A stretch of DNA of 64,000 nucleotides from Tepidimonas fonticaldi (GCF_007556755.1 NZ_VJOO01000007.1:1-64000), one strand, 5' to 3'; positions 1-11,368 are shown, numbered from the stretch's first letter. Numbers and translations are program-made. Notes: generated from the sequence alone by a model not told the origin.

Positions 1-127
1 CACTCCGCAAACCACACGGCGCACAGGATCTACCTCAATGTGCTTCGTTTCCAACGATGGCCTCCTTGCGAACGAGGGGGTCAGTTCCTCGTGTCGCTAG
101 GGGGTCAATTTACGGTGTCGCCTGACA
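1..127. mobile_element. Terminus of an IS21-like insertion sequence (partial)
   Basis: Two imperfect 23-bp direct repeats stand 24 bp apart at 76-98 and 100-122. Each begins with GGGGGTCA and ends with GTGTCGC, and the stretch finishes with CTGACA at 127. Read from 127 leftwards it starts TGTCAGGCGACACC and runs into TTGACCCCC. Multiple short repeats behind a TG...CA tip are known for IS21-family ends, where the transposase binds. No transposase reading frame can be recognised in the 75 bases that remain, so most of the element would lie outside the window or be lost. The family name is inferred from end architecture, not from a database match. Confidence 0.5.
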
Positions 128-175
128 GCCATGGGGGCGTTGGGAGCGTCCCGCCGTTCCCGAACGATTCGTATC

Positions 176-1107
176 ATGGCTTATTCCTCCCATTCTTTGA
201 CGATTCAACCCGGTCGCTGGCGCCGCCATGCCGTGGCAGCCGCTGCGGTGCTGGCCACGCAAGCGCCCGCCGCATGGGCTCAGACATCGGCAGCGGTGCC
301 CGCATGGCCCGATGTCCAGGTCCGCGCCGACCGCGAGACCGTGCTGCCCAGTCCGGCGCCTACACCTACGAGGCGGGCGGTGTGTCGCGCCTGCCGGTCA
401 TCCGCGGACTGGCGGATGAGCGTTTGCGTCTGCAGATCGACGGCATGGACCTGTATGCGGCCTGTCCCAACCACATGAATACGCCGCTGTCGTACCTGGA
501 CCCCGGCCAGGTCGAGCGCGTGCGGGTCTGGGCCGGCATCGCGCCGGTGTCGGCTGGCGGGGATGCCATCGGCGGCGTGGTGGCGGCCGAAACCCCGGCC
601 CCCACCTTTGCCGCGCCGGGCCAGACCGGCACGCGTGGCGAAGTCGGTGTGAGCGCCCGCAGCAACGGCCATGCTTGGGGCCAGTGGGGCGTGCGCGGGC
701 AGTTGAGCTACCTCAAGGGCCGCAACCGCAGCACCGGCGATGGGCTCTACCAGATTTTGCCGCTCAACGCCCGCGTCAGCCTGACGCACCGCGCCGGCGC
801 CTGGGACAGCGCGGTGGAACTGGTCGCGGTCCGGGCCAAGACCGACGTGTCCCAAGTGCGTAACGAGGTCCGTACCCCGGGCTTTGCCCTGCTGAACGTG
901 CGCACGGCATACCGCCTGGGCCGTGGCAAGCTGGAACTGGGCATCGACAACCTGTTCGACCGCCTGTACTACCTGCCCACCGGCGGGGCGTATGTGGGGC
1001 AGGGCACCACGATGACCAACCCCACCCCGCCGAATGTGCCGCAGTGGGGCACGGCGGTGCCCGGGCCGGGCCGCACGGTGTGGGTCACCTATCAACAGAC
1101 GTTCTGA
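176..1107 (+). pseudogene. Decayed TonB-dependent copper receptor (OprC/NosA-like)
   Basis: This is the remnant of an outer-membrane TonB-dependent receptor. A signal peptide (ATG at 176, ending near AAWAQ) is read in one frame as far as about 350. The plug domain continues in another frame from about 355, so there is a frameshift and probably a small deletion. The plug contains DGMDLYAACPNHMN; its CxxxM pattern matches the copper-binding CxxxM described for OprC. Near 660 the sequence jumps from the end of the plug into the last barrel strands (IDNLFDRLYY and a C-terminal Phe), so roughly 350-400 barrel residues are missing, including the region expected to hold the second copper motif. About 300 codons remain against about 700 in the family. 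An IS end lies 49 bp upstream of the start. A receptor able to form a full barrel cannot be made. Confidence 0.8.
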
Positions 1108-1149
1108 CCGCGGCCGGGTCGATACCTACGCCGCGATAGAATGGGGTGC

Positions 1150-1238
1150 ATGCTCCGGGGTGTCCACGTGATGTGGGCTGAGATGGCAAGAGCCGAACCC
1201 GCGAACTTGATCCGGTTCATACCGGCGAAAGAAGAGCT
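1150..1238 (+). promoter_or_regulatory. TPP riboswitch (THI element) upstream of thiC
   Basis: The aptamer shows the conserved CTGAGA at 1178-1183 and the downstream core around 1206-1230 (CTTGATCCGGTTCATACC followed by GGCGAAAGAAG). GCTC at 1152-1155 can pair with GAGC at 1234-1237 to close P1. It lies 120 bp before the thiamine gene thiC, its usual place. Thiamine pyrophosphate binding is expected to lower thiC expression. A possible -10 hexamer, TAGAAT, sits at 1137-1142, which would start the transcript just before the aptamer. Confidence 0.93.
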
Positions 1239-1264
1239 GCTGGCCCGGCGGGCGGTTGGGGTGA

Positions 1265-3957
<2,693 letters not shown>

Positions 3958-3979
3958 GACCGCGGACTGTAGCAGCGCC

Positions 3980-4957
3980 TCACGGGTTTGTGTCAGCCTC
4001 GGGGTGGCGCTGCGCGGCCTCGGGCCCGGTCGGGCGGCGTGGGGCACGGCGGGCCTGGCGTTGCGCCTGCAACTGCGCTTCGGCCGCCCGCGCCGCGTCC
4101 AGCCAGGTGGCAAACGTTTGCGGCGTTTCCAGCGTGATGCGGCCGATGGCCCCGGCGCGAAAATCCGCCAGCACCGCTTCGCCGGCTTTGTGGGGGTCGA
4201 TGCGTCCTCCGGGCAGCAATGCGCCGCGCTTGCGTCCAATCGCGGCGAGCAGCTCGTGGTCGGGCAGCGCGGCGATGGCCGCCGGCGCCAGTCCCAGGCG
4301 GTAGCGGGCCTCGAGCAGCGCCGGGTAATCGGCCTGCAGCGCCCGCAGCAGGGCCAGCGCGACGGCTTCCTCGTCGAAGGCATTGCGCCCGACGGCGCCA
4401 CTGGCGGCCAGCCGGTCCCCGCTTTCCGGCACGATGATCTTGGGCCACAGCAGGCCCGGCGTGTCGTACAGATACACGTCGTCGGCCAGCACGACGCGCT
4501 GCTCCTGCCGGGTGACGCCCGGCTCATCCGCCGCCTTGGCGGCGCGTTTGCCGAGCAGGGTGTTGATCAGGGTGGACTTGCCCACGTTGGGGATGCCGGC
4601 GATCAGCACCCGCAGCGGCTTGACCATGCCACCGCGGTGCGGCGCCAGCCGACGGCATTCGGCCACCAGGGTGCGCGCCGGCCCCGGGGTATGCGCGTGC
4701 AAGGCGATCGCACGGGTGCGGGGCTGGGCGTTGTAGTAGGCCAGCCACTGCGCGGTGCGCGCCGGGTCGGCCAGGTCTTCCTTGTTCAGCACCTTCAGCG
4801 TGGGCCGATCACCGATCAGCTGGGCCAGCAGCGGATTGGCGCTCGACCCCGGCAGCCGGGCATCGAGCAGTTCGATGACGACGTCCGTGGTCTTGAGTCG
4901 CTCGCGCAACGCCTTTTGCGTTGCGTGCATATGACCGGGAAACCATTGGACACTCAC
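3980..4957 (-). CDS. ylqF: Ribosome biogenesis GTPase, RbgA/YlqF type
   Basis: This is a circularly permuted GTPase of the YlqF/RbgA (YawG/MTG1) family, which in Bacillus subtilis acts in late 50S subunit assembly. The motif order is permuted: G4 NKED at residues 58-61, then G1 GIPNVGKS at 121-128, then G3 DTPG at 165-168. The N-terminus, [10 protein letters not shown], is diagnostic. The GTG at 4957 is chosen because AGGAG lies 7 nt upstream and the family begins there. The product has 325 residues with a basic C-terminal tail. It lies between a HAD phosphatase gene (31 bp gap) and lexA. A role in this organism is inferred from the family. Confidence 0.9.
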   Translation of the reverse strand: MSVQWFPGHMHATQKALRERLKTTDVVIELLDARLPGSSANPLLAQLIGDRPTLKVLNKEDLADPARTAQWLAYYNAQPRTRAIALHAHTPGPARTLVAECRRLAPHRGGMVKPLRVLIAGIPNVGKSTLINTLLGKRAAKAADEPGVTRQEQRVVLADDVYLYDTPGLLWPKIIVPESGDRLAASGAVGRNAFDEEAVALALLRALQADYPALLEARYRLGLAPAAIAALPDHELLAAIGRKRGALLPGGRIDPHKAGEAVLADFRAGAIGRITLETPQTFATWLDAARAAEAQLQAQRQARRAPRRPTGPEAAQRHPEADTNP

Positions 4958-4988
4958 GGGCGGGCTCCTGAACGGGGGGGGCGGACGC

Positions 4989-5690
4989 TCAGGCATGCAC
5001 GCGCAGCCAGGCATGCAGGTCGGCCACGGTGTGCGCCACGAACGCTGGCTGCAGCGAGCGCAGGTCCTCGTGCGCATGGGCGCCGTAGGTGACCGCGACT
5101 GCGGCGCAGCCGGCGTTGCGCGCCATCTGCAGGTCGTGCGTGGTGTCGCCGATCATCAGGGTGCGCTCGGGCGGCACGTCGAATTCGGCCATCAGTTCCA
5201 GCAGCATTTGCGGGTCGGGTTTGCCGGCCGTCTCGTCGGCGGTGCGGGAGGCGTCGAAGACACCGTGCAGCGCCACCGTCTGCAAGGCGACGTCCAGCCC
5301 GCGGCGGCTTTTGCCCGTGGCCACGGCTAAGCGGTGGCCGCGGTCGCGCAGATCGGTCAGCAGCGGCAGCACCCCGTCGAACAGGGTGACCTCGTGCTGG
5401 CGCGCAAACCAGTGGTGGCGGTAACGCTCCACCAGCAGCGGCTGGCGCTCGGGCGGCACGTCCGGCGCGGCGTGCGCCAGCGCCTGGGCCAAACCCATGC
5501 CGATCACCCAGGCCGCGCGCTCGCGCGATGGCACCCGTCCGCCGACGTCGCGCACCGCGTCTTGGATGCAGCCGACGATCAGTGCGGTGGAATCGAACAG
5601 CGTGCCGTCCCAGTCGAAGGCGATCAGGTCGTAACGCCGGGGATGGTCGGTGGCAAAAGGAGCGGGAACGGAGACAGTGGAATCGGTCAC
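4989..5690 (-). CDS. HAD-IA hydrolase, phosphoglycolate phosphatase-like
   Basis: The protein is a haloacid-dehalogenase-superfamily phosphatase of about 233 residues. The nucleophile motif DWDGT (D26, D28) is followed by a cap domain, the motif II/III region ATGKSRRG and the metal-binding MIGDTTHD. Gph-like and pyrophosphatase-like family members look alike at this level, so phosphoglycolate is only one possible substrate. The GTG at 5690 starts just before the conserved core; an ATG at 5750 would place the N-terminus inside the upstream terminator hairpin and is rejected. It follows the H-NS-like gene on the same strand. Confidence 0.8.
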   Translation of the reverse strand: MTDSTVSVPAPFATDHPRRYDLIAFDWDGTLFDSTALIVGCIQDAVRDVGGRVPSRERAAWVIGMGLAQALAHAAPDVPPERQPLLVERYRHHWFARQHEVTLFDGVLPLLTDLRDRGHRLAVATGKSRRGLDVALQTVALHGVFDASRTADETAGKPDPQMLLELMAEFDVPPERTLMIGDTTHDLQMARNAGCAAVAVTYGAHAHEDLRSLQPAFVAHTVADLHAWLRVHA

Positions 5691-5739
5691 GGTGGGCCCG
5701 GAAATGGCAACGGCCCCGAATCCGGGGCGCCAAAATGAC

Positions 5740-5764
5740 AAAAGGCGCATGACAGGCGCCTTTT
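5740..5764. terminator. Stem-loop terminator between the H-NS-like gene and the HAD gene
   Basis: AAAAGGCGC (5740-5748) pairs perfectly with GCGCCTTTT (5756-5764) across a 7-nt loop. It is 22 bp past the H-NS-like stop codon on the minus strand and can act in both directions. A second GC stem lies next to it at about 5712-5728. If it works, the HAD and RbgA genes need read-through or their own promoter. Confidence 0.65.
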
Positions 5765-5785
5765 GCCGTCCCTGTGTCAGAGGGC

Positions 5786-6097
5786 TTAGGCGATGCGGAA
5801 GTTCTCGATGTTGCCGCCAGCCGCCAAAACGTTGCGCACCCATTCCGGCTTGCGGCCTGGGCCGCCGGACCAGAGTTCGCCGTTGGGGCCGCGGTATTTG
5901 GGCTGGGCCTTGGAGCGGCCGGCCTTGGCCTTGCCGCCGCGCGTGCCGGTGGTGGCCAATTCTTCGGCCGTGATGCCGTATTCGGCCATGCGGGCGCGGA
6001 TCTCGGCGATCACGCCGGCGCGCTCTTGCTTGCGCAATTGCTCGGCCTGGGCCAGAAGGGCTTCGGCTTGGGCTTTCAGTTCTGCATAGGTTGCCAT
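5786..6097 (-). CDS. H-NS family nucleoid-associated protein (small)
   Basis: This is a 103-residue H-NS/BpH3-type DNA-binding protein of the Burkholderiales kind. An N-terminal coiled coil (about 3-40) should oligomerise. The C-terminal domain carries the conserved core WSGGPGRKPEW (76-86), the AT-hook-like loop that inserts in the minor groove of AT-rich DNA. The second ATG (6097) is preferred over the one at 6103 because GAGGA stands 8 nt before it. It sits alone between rluC and a HAD gene and has its own terminator and a candidate promoter. Such proteins silence AT-rich acquired DNA; the targets here are unknown. Confidence 0.9.
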   Translation of the reverse strand: MATYAELKAQAEALLAQAEQLRKQERAGVIAEIRARMAEYGITAEELATTGTRGGKAKAGRSKAQPKYRGPNGELWSGGPGRKPEWVRNVLAAGGNIENFRIA

Positions 6098-6139
6098 GAG
6101 CATTCCTCAACGGTTGAACAAAATGGTTCTGACGGCGCG

Positions 6140-6145
6140 ATTGTA
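6140..6145 (-). promoter_or_regulatory. Candidate -10 element for the H-NS-like gene
   Basis: On the minus strand the hexamer reads TACAAT and lies about 43 bp before the start codon, next to a T-rich tract. It abuts the rluC stop codon. No good -35 hexamer is seen at 16-18 bp, so the call is weak. Confidence 0.3.
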
Positions 6146-6146
6146 A

Positions 6147-7124
6147 TCAAAAAAATCGCCGCATGTCGCCCCAATCGGCCAATTCGGGTGGCAATGGCGC
6201 ATGCAATTGCAATTCCTGCTCCGTCACCGGATGCCGTATCGTCAGCCGCCAGGCGTGCAGAAACATCCGCTTGAGCCCCAGCCGTGTCAGCAGGCGGTTC
6301 CATTCGAAATCGCCATACTTGTCGTCGCCGGCGATGGGATGGCCGGCGTGGGCCAGATGCACCCGGATCTGATGGGTGCGGCCGGTTTTGATGGTCACGG
6401 CCAACAATGTCATGCGCGGGGCGTCTGCCGCCGCACCGGGTGGCGGATGCACGTCCCCCAGCACCCGCACCAGCGAAATCGAGCGCTGTCCCAGGGGGTC
6501 GCGCGCATCGGTGACCCGCACGCGCCGCTCGCCGTCGGGCAGCAGGTATTTGTGCAAGGGGGCATCGATCACCTTGCGGGCAGCGGGCCATTCGCCGCGC
6601 ACCAGCGCCAGATAGGTTTTGCCCGTGCTGCGTTCGCGAAACTGGTCCTGCAGGCGTTTGAGCGCGCTGCGACGTTTGGCCACGAGCAGCACGCCGCTGG
6701 TCTCGCGGTCCAGGCGGTGCACCAGCTCCAGCAGCGCCGCACCGGGCCGTGCCCGGCGCAGTTGTTCGATCACGCCGGACGACACACCGCTGCCGCCGTG
6801 CACGGCCACGCCGGCGGGCTTGTCGATCGCCAGCAGCCAATCGTCCTCGTAGAGCACGGGGAACTCCCGCGCGGGCACGGCCGCCGGTGCCGCGCCGATC
6901 ACCCGTTCGGGCAGGCGCACCGGGGGCAGCCGCACATCGTCGCCCGCTTGCAGCCGGGTGTCGGCGCGGGCGCGCGCCTTGTTGACCCGAACCTCGCCGC
7001 TGCGGATGATGCGGTAGATCAGCGTTTTGGGCGCGCCTTTGAGTTCGCGCAGCAAAAAATTGTCGAGCCGCTGGTCGGCGGACTCGGCATCGACGGTGAG
7101 GTGACGGACGGCGGCATTGGACAT
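6147..7124 (-). CDS. rluC: Ribosomal large subunit pseudouridine synthase RluC/RluD family
   Basis: The protein makes pseudouridine in 23S rRNA. It has an N-terminal S4 RNA-binding domain (about 15-75) and a catalytic RluA-type domain with HRLDRETSG, in which D139 is the catalytic aspartate. The 325 residues match the family. The ATG at 7124 is preferred over an upstream in-frame ATG because it begins the usual N-terminus (MSNAAVRHL). It is divergent from rne, an arrangement common in betaproteobacteria and one that favours RluC over RluD. The exact modified positions (955/2504/2580 in E. coli) are inferred. Confidence 0.9.
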   Translation of the reverse strand: MSNAAVRHLTVDAESADQRLDNFLLRELKGAPKTLIYRIIRSGEVRVNKARARADTRLQAGDDVRLPPVRLPERVIGAAPAAVPAREFPVLYEDDWLLAIDKPAGVAVHGGSGVSSGVIEQLRRARPGAALLELVHRLDRETSGVLLVAKRRSALKRLQDQFRERSTGKTYLALVRGEWPAARKVIDAPLHKYLLPDGERRVRVTDARDPLGQRSISLVRVLGDVHPPPGAAADAPRMTLLAVTIKTGRTHQIRVHLAHAGHPIAGDDKYGDFEWNRLLTRLGLKRMFLHAWRLTIRHPVTEQELQLHAPLPPELADWGDMRRFF

Positions 7125-7175
7125 GGGCAAGCGGCGACCCGCCCCCAGCACATCGCACGCCATGCGGTCCACGCC

Positions 7176-7181
7176 TATAAT
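7176..7181 (+). promoter_or_regulatory. Candidate -10 element for rne
   Basis: A perfect TATAAT hexamer lies 46 bp from the divergent rluC start. The hexamer 17 bp upstream (TCGCAC) is a poor -35, so an activator or a different start site cannot be excluded. Confidence 0.35.
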
Positions 7182-7290
7182 CCCAGCGTCTGTCCGTGCG
7201 CCAAAAAAGGATCGGGTCGCCGCGAAGTGTACGGCACGCCGGTCGCTGCAGAGCGCTGACAGGCATATTCTTGCCGAACCCTGGGCGGGC

Positions 7291-7347
7291 GGCGCATCCG
7301 GGTCAGGTCCGTCGTGTTTGGGCCACCGGTCCCCGGATGGATGCGCC
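7291..7347 (+). promoter_or_regulatory. Stem-loop in the rne leader (distal)
   Basis: GGCGCATCC (7291-7299) is an exact reverse complement of GGATGCGCC (7339-7347). The 39-nt interval is GC-rich and can fold further. No U-run follows, so it is more likely leader structure than a terminator. Confidence 0.45.
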
Positions 7348-7553
7348 TTGCCCCGGTAGAACCGACGTTCATTCAGTCAGCGAACCCGATACGGAATACC
7401 CCCAACGTGCAGCCCGCGGCCGAGCCGAATCGCCGTGTGGCGGGCTGCACGAGGATTCAGTGACCACCGAGACGCCCGCCTTCCCGTGCTGCACAACGGT
7501 CCGTCGTCCCTGTTCACCGTGATCCACGCGCCCATGCCCGGGAGCGCGTGACC

Positions 7554-7579
7554 CCCTGCCCGGCGCACGCCGGGCAGGG
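7554..7579 (+). promoter_or_regulatory. Strong stem-loop in the rne leader (proximal)
   Basis: An 11-bp perfect stem, CCCTGCCCGGC with GCCGGGCAGGG, closes a GCAC tetraloop. It stands 116 nt before the rne start and no T-run follows. It could be the RNase E-sensing element of the leader; this is inference. Confidence 0.5.
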
Positions 7580-7695
7580 CTGCGCGCATCCCAGAGGCTC
7601 TCCGGCAATTCCTTCCCGTTCGCTCGACCGGTCCGCGGTTCGCGGCATCCGCGCCCATCGAGGGCGCTTGTACGACCGAGTCTGAGGAACACACG

Positions 7696-10600
7696 ATGAA
7701 ACGCATGCTGATCAACGCCACGCAGGCCGAAGAGCGCCGCCTGGCGATCGTGGACGGCCAAAAGCTGCTGGACTACGAGGTCGAAATCGAAGGCCGCGAG
7801 CAGCGCAAAGGCAACATCTACAAAGCGGTGGTGACGCGCGTCGAGCCGTCGCTGGAAGCGTGTTTCGTCGACTACGGCGAAGACCGCCACGGCTTTTTGC
7901 CGTTCAAGGAAATCTCCAAGCAGTATTTCCAGGGCAACGTGCCGCCGTCGCAGGCACGCATCCAGGACGTCATCAAGGAAGGCCAGGAACTGCTGGTGCA
8001 GGTGGAAAAGGAAGAGCGCGGCAACAAAGGCGCGGCGCTGACCACCTTCATCAGCCTGGCGGGGCGCTACGTGGTGTTGATGCCCAACAACCCGCGCGGC
8101 GGAGGGGTCAGCCGCCGCATCGAAGGCGAAGACCGCGCCGAACTCAAGGCCACGCTGGACAAACTCGAATACCCGAGCGGCATGTCCATCATCGCGCGCA
8201 CCGCCGGCATCGGGCGCGAGGCCGCCGAGCTGCAGTGGGACCTCAATTACCTGCTCAAGCTCTGGAACGCCATCGAGGGCGCGGCCAAGGCGCTGTCCAA
8301 GCCGGAGCTGATCTACCAGGAATCGACGCTGGTCATCCGCGCGATCCGCGACTATTTCAACAGCGACATCGGCGAGATCCTGATCGACACCGACGACATC
8401 TACGAGCAGGCGCGCGGCTTCATGTCGCACGTGATGCCGGAGTACGTCAACCGCGTCAAGCGCTACCGTGACAACGCGCCGCTGTTCTCGCGCTTCCAGA
8501 TCGAGCACCAGATCGAAACCGCCTACAGCCGCACGGTGACGCTGCCGTCGGGCGGCGCGATCGTGATCGACCAGACCGAGGCGCTGGTGGCCATCGACGT
8601 CAACTCCGCGCGCGCCATCAAGGGCGGCGACATCGAGGAAACCGCGCTGCGCACCAACCTGGAGGCCGCCGACGAGGTGGCGCGCCAGGCGCGGCTGCGC
8701 GACCTCGGCGGGCTGATCGTGATCGACTTCATCGACATGGAGGACAGCAAGAACCGCCGCGAGGTCGAAAACCGCCTGCGCGAGGCCCTCAAGCAGGACC
8801 GCGCGCGCGTGCAGTTCGCGCCGATCAGCAAGTTCGGCCTGCTGGAGATGAGCCGCCAGCGCCTGCGCCCGACGCTGTCGGAGGGCGCCTCCATCCCCTG
8901 CCCGCGCTGCGGCGGCTCAGGCCACATCCGCGACACCGAATCGTCGGCGCTGCAGATCCTGCGCGTGATCCAGGAGGAGTCGCTGAAGGACAACACCGCC
9001 GCCGTGCTGGTGCAGGTGCCGGTGGACGTGGCCAGCTTCCTGCTCAACGAAAAGCGCGTCGAGATCACCAAGATCGAGCTCAAGCAGCGCATCAGCGTGC
9101 TGCTGGTGCCGAACAAGTCGCTGGAGACGCCGAACTACAAGCTGGAGCGCTTGAAGCACGACGACCCGCGCCTGGACAACCTGGACGCCAGCTACAAGCT
9201 CGCCGACATCGTCGAGGACGTGGCGATGGTGACGCGGCGCAGCCAGGAGCGCACCAACCGGCAGGAGCCGATCATCAAGGGCGTGCTGCCGGACAGCCCC
9301 GCCCCGGTGGCCACGCCGCGGGCCGAGGCCCCAGCCGCGCCCACCAGCGCCGCCCCGGCCTTGGCACCGGTCAGCCCTACACCGGCGCCGGCCGCCGCGC
9401 CCGTCGCCCCTGTGGTGCCGGCCGAGACGGGCTTCCTGGCTTGGCTCAAACGCCTGTTCGGGTGGCAGGCCGTCCCGGCCACCCCGCCGGCGCAGGCGCC
9501 GGTCCCTGTGGTCACCCCCGCCGCGGCCCCGGCCACGGGCGTGCCCGAGCGCCCCGGCAGCGACGAGCGCCGGGGCCGGGGCAACCGCGGCGGTCGCGGC
9601 CGTGGGGAAGTGGTGCGCAATGGTGAAGGTCGAGAGGGTCGTGAAGGCCGCGCGGAACGCAGCGAGCGCAGCGAACGCGCCGAGCGGCCCCCCCGTCCCG
9701 AGCGGGGCGAGGCCCGATCCCCGACCCGCGACGAAGGTTTGACGGCTACGGAGGCTGCTTTGACCGAGCCGCGTGCCGATGGCGCCCCGGGCGAGCGCCG
9801 GGAGCGGGGCGACCGACGCCCCCGCGGCGAGCGGGGCGAGCGCGGGGTGCGTCCCGCCCGGCCGGATGAGGCCCCCACCGAAGCGGTCGCTACTCTGGCG
9901 CCCGTGACCGACGGTGGCCAGGGTGTGGCGAATGTGGTGCCCTCCGCCGACGAGGGCACGGCGGGCGAGCCGCGCGAGCGCGGGGACCGCCGCCGCCGCG
10001 GGCGCCGATCGCGTGGCGAGGCCACCGATAACGGGGCCGTGTCCGCCACGACAGAGGCCGCTCCCGATGCCCTGACGGAAGCATCCGCCGCCGCGCCGCT
10101 GGCCGAGGTCGGCGGCGCGGGTGGCGCGACGGTGGGAGAACCGGCCGAAGCCGCGCGCGCACCCCGCGAGCGCCGCAGCCGCGACCGCTACGGGCGCGAC
10201 CGAAGCCGCCGTCCGGACGGGGAGGGCGCCGCCCCGAGCGGGGCCGAAGCTCCCGAAGCCGGCGCCGCCGCCGACAGCGGCGCGCTCGAGCCCCCGCGTC
10301 GCTCGTACTTCACGGTGCCGCCGACCCCGGCGGAGCCCGTCGCGACCCCGGCGGAGCCCGTGGAGCCGCCGGGCGCTGCTCACGTGCCCGCGTCGGCGCC
10401 CAGCAAGGTGCCTGTCGCAGAGCCCGCGACGGCGCCCGTTGCCGCTGCTGCACCAGCCGCGGTCCCCACCCCGCAGCCGTACCGCTTGCCGGTCGAGGAT
10501 CTGGCCGTTCTGGCCCGTCAAGCCGGCCTGGAATGGGTGCAGTCGGACGCGGACAAGGTGGCGGCGGTGCAGGCCGCCATCGCGGCCGAACCGCTCCCGG

Positions 10601-10710
10601 TGCATGTGCCGCGCGAGCCGCGTCCCGCCCCTGCGGTCAGCGACGAGCCGCTGGTGCTCATCGAGACCAAGCGGGATCTGCGTGCGCTGAAGTTCCCCTT
10701 CGACGCTTGA
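7696..10710 (+). CDS. rne: Ribonuclease E
   Basis: RNase E is the main mRNA-decay and rRNA/tRNA-processing endonuclease and the scaffold of the degradosome. The 1004-residue protein has the N-terminal S1/5'-sensor region, catalytic aspartates D301 (AIDVNSAR) and D344 (VIDFIDME), and the Zn-link CPRC (C402, C405). After about residue 540 it becomes Ala/Pro/Arg-rich and disordered. A short amphipathic stretch, [12 protein letters not shown] (579-590), resembles a membrane-targeting helix, and Arg-rich segments follow (about 640-680 and 810-850). The C-terminus ends in an [10 protein letters not shown] block. A 21-bp DNA tandem repeat occurs at 10323-10364. The ATG at 7696 is supported by GAGGA 8 nt upstream. 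Confidence 0.97.
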   Translation: MKRMLINATQAEERRLAIVDGQKLLDYEVEIEGREQRKGNIYKAVVTRVEPSLEACFVDYGEDRHGFLPFKEISKQYFQGNVPPSQARIQDVIKEGQELLVQVEKEERGNKGAALTTFISLAGRYVVLMPNNPRGGGVSRRIEGEDRAELKATLDKLEYPSGMSIIARTAGIGREAAELQWDLNYLLKLWNAIEGAAKALSKPELIYQESTLVIRAIRDYFNSDIGEILIDTDDIYEQARGFMSHVMPEYVNRVKRYRDNAPLFSRFQIEHQIETAYSRTVTLPSGGAIVIDQTEALVAIDVNSARAIKGGDIEETALRTNLEAADEVARQARLRDLGGLIVIDFIDMEDSKNRREVENRLREALKQDRARVQFAPISKFGLLEMSRQRLRPTLSEGASIPCPRCGGSGHIRDTESSALQILRVIQEESLKDNTAAVLVQVPVDVASFLLNEKRVEITKIELKQRISVLLVPNKSLETPNYKLERLKHDDPRLDNLDASYKLADIVEDVAMVTRRSQERTNRQEPIIKGVLPDSPAPVATPRAEAPAAPTSAAPALAPVSPTPAPAAAPVAPVVPAETGFLAWLKRLFGWQAVPATPPAQAPVPVVTPAAAPATGVPERPGSDERRGRGNRGGRGRGEVVRNGEGREGREGRAERSERSERAERPPRPERGEARSPTRDEGLTATEAALTEPRADGAPGERRERGDRRPRGERGERGVRPARPDEAPTEAVATLAPVTDGGQGVANVVPSADEGTAGEPRERGDRRRRGRRSRGEATDNGAVSATTEAAPDALTEASAAAPLAEVGGAGGATVGEPAEAARAPRERRSRDRYGRDRSRRPDGEGAAPSGAEAPEAGAAADSGALEPPRRSYFTVPPTPAEPVATPAEPVEPPGAAHVPASAPSKVPVAEPATAPVAAAAPAAVPTPQPYRLPVEDLAVLARQAGLEWVQSDADKVAAVQAAIAAEPLPVHVPREPRPAPAVSDEPLVLIETKRDLRALKFPFDA

Positions 10711-10731
10711 GCGCCCCCCTCGGCTGGGGGC

Positions 10732-10745
10732 TTGACCTGCGTCAA
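10732..10745 (+). promoter_or_regulatory. FNR/Anr-type binding site
   Basis: TTGACCTGCGTCAA is a near-perfect dyad matching the FNR/Anr/Dnr consensus TTGAT-N4-ATCAA at 8 of 10 positions. Its centre (10738.5) is 32 bp from the centre of a TACGCT -10 hexamer at 10768-10773. That is exactly the class II activator spacing (-41.5) for a start at about 10780. It would activate the hemerythrin gene when oxygen is low. Confidence 0.7.
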
Positions 10746-10767
10746 GTCCCTCAGCCGCCGACCCCGC

Positions 10768-10773
10768 TACGCT
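10768..10773 (+). promoter_or_regulatory. Candidate -10 element of the hemerythrin gene
   Basis: TACGCT stands 8-13 bp before the hemerythrin ATG. A transcript starting the usual 6-8 bp downstream would begin at or one base before the start codon, giving a leaderless mRNA. No Shine-Dalgarno is visible before that ATG, which agrees. Confidence 0.5.
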
Positions 10774-10780
10774 GCCTGTC

Positions 10781-11275
10781 ATGGAGACCGATACTTTCCC
10801 CGAAATCCCCGACCTTGTCTGGGGCGAGTCGCTGGTCACGGGCGACGGCCGCATGGACGAGACCCACGAGGAGTTCGTCACCCAGCTGGCCCGGCTGCGC
10901 GCGCTGCCGCACGACCAACAGCTCGAGCCCTACCGGGCGTTGGTGGCGCACACGGTGGAGCACTTCGAGCGCGAGGAGCGCTGGATGGTCGCCGTCGGCT
11001 TTGCCGAGGACAACTGCCACGCCGCGCACCATCGGCAGATTCTGGACACCATGCGGGCCGTGGAAGCGCACTTCCTGCAAGGGGATCACGAGATCATCGA
11101 CCGCATGGCGGCGGCGCTGGCCGAGTGGTTTCCCATGCATGCGCAGACCATGGATGCCGGGCTGGCGCAGCACATGCGGGCCGTGGGCTTCGACTCGCGC
11201 ACCGAGACCCTGGCCGATCCCAGCCGGGTGCGGCCCGCGACCATGACCGGCTGCGGCAGCGTGCATTGCAGTTGA
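10781..11275 (+). CDS. Hemerythrin-domain protein
   Basis: This is a single-domain bacteriohemerythrin of 164 residues that binds O2, or possibly NO, at a non-heme di-iron centre. All seven canonical ligands can be placed: H29, H61 and E65 in HFERE, H80 and H84, and H120 and D125 in HAQTMD. The C-terminal tail ends MTGCGSVHCS with two cysteines, which is unusual for the family and might bind metal or a redox partner. There is no signal peptide, so it is cytoplasmic. The upstream FNR/Anr-type site suggests induction at low oxygen, where the protein could store or sense oxygen or defend against NO. Confidence 0.9.
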   Translation: METDTFPEIPDLVWGESLVTGDGRMDETHEEFVTQLARLRALPHDQQLEPYRALVAHTVEHFEREERWMVAVGFAEDNCHAAHHRQILDTMRAVEAHFLQGDHEIIDRMAAALAEWFPMHAQTMDAGLAQHMRAVGFDSRTETLADPSRVRPATMTGCGSVHCS

Positions 11276-11318
11276 GGCGGCTGCGACGTTTCTTCAACGG
11301 CGCGCACCGGCATTTCAA

Positions 11319-11347
11319 GTGACGCCCGGGGGCTTCGGCGCTAGGAT
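11319..11347 (+). promoter_or_regulatory. Candidate sigma70 promoter of the lldD-like gene
   Basis: GTGACG (11319-11324) and TAGGAT (11342-11347) are separated by 17 bp and each matches its consensus at 4 of 6 bases. A start near 11354 would leave a 15-nt leader containing the AAGGAG ribosome site. Confidence 0.45.
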
Positions 11348-11368
11348 GCGCACGAAGAAGGAGTCCCC

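Larger units (their letters stand above)
7125..7695 (+). other. rluC-rne intergenic region and long rne leader
   Basis: This 571-bp stretch has no convincing gene. It contains a TATAAT hexamer at 7176-7181 facing rne and two clear stem-loops (7291-7347 and 7554-7579). If transcription begins near 7188, the rne leader is about 500 nt long. In E. coli a long structured rne leader mediates feedback control by RNase E itself; the same is plausible here, but the sequence is not expected to be conserved. Confidence 0.5.

Noticed and set aside
40-1107. One 355-codon open frame from a GTG at 40 through the receptor remnant
   Set aside because: Its first 100 codons cover the IS end and the wrong frame of the signal peptide, so it is not a real protein start.
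4989-5750. Longer HAD protein starting at ATG 5750
   Set aside because: That start lies inside the terminator hairpin of the H-NS-like gene and adds residues unlike the family.
10713-10731. Stem-loop after rne (GCCCCC/GGGGGC) as a terminator
   Set aside because: No T-run follows and it abuts the FNR-type site, so I do not call it a terminator.
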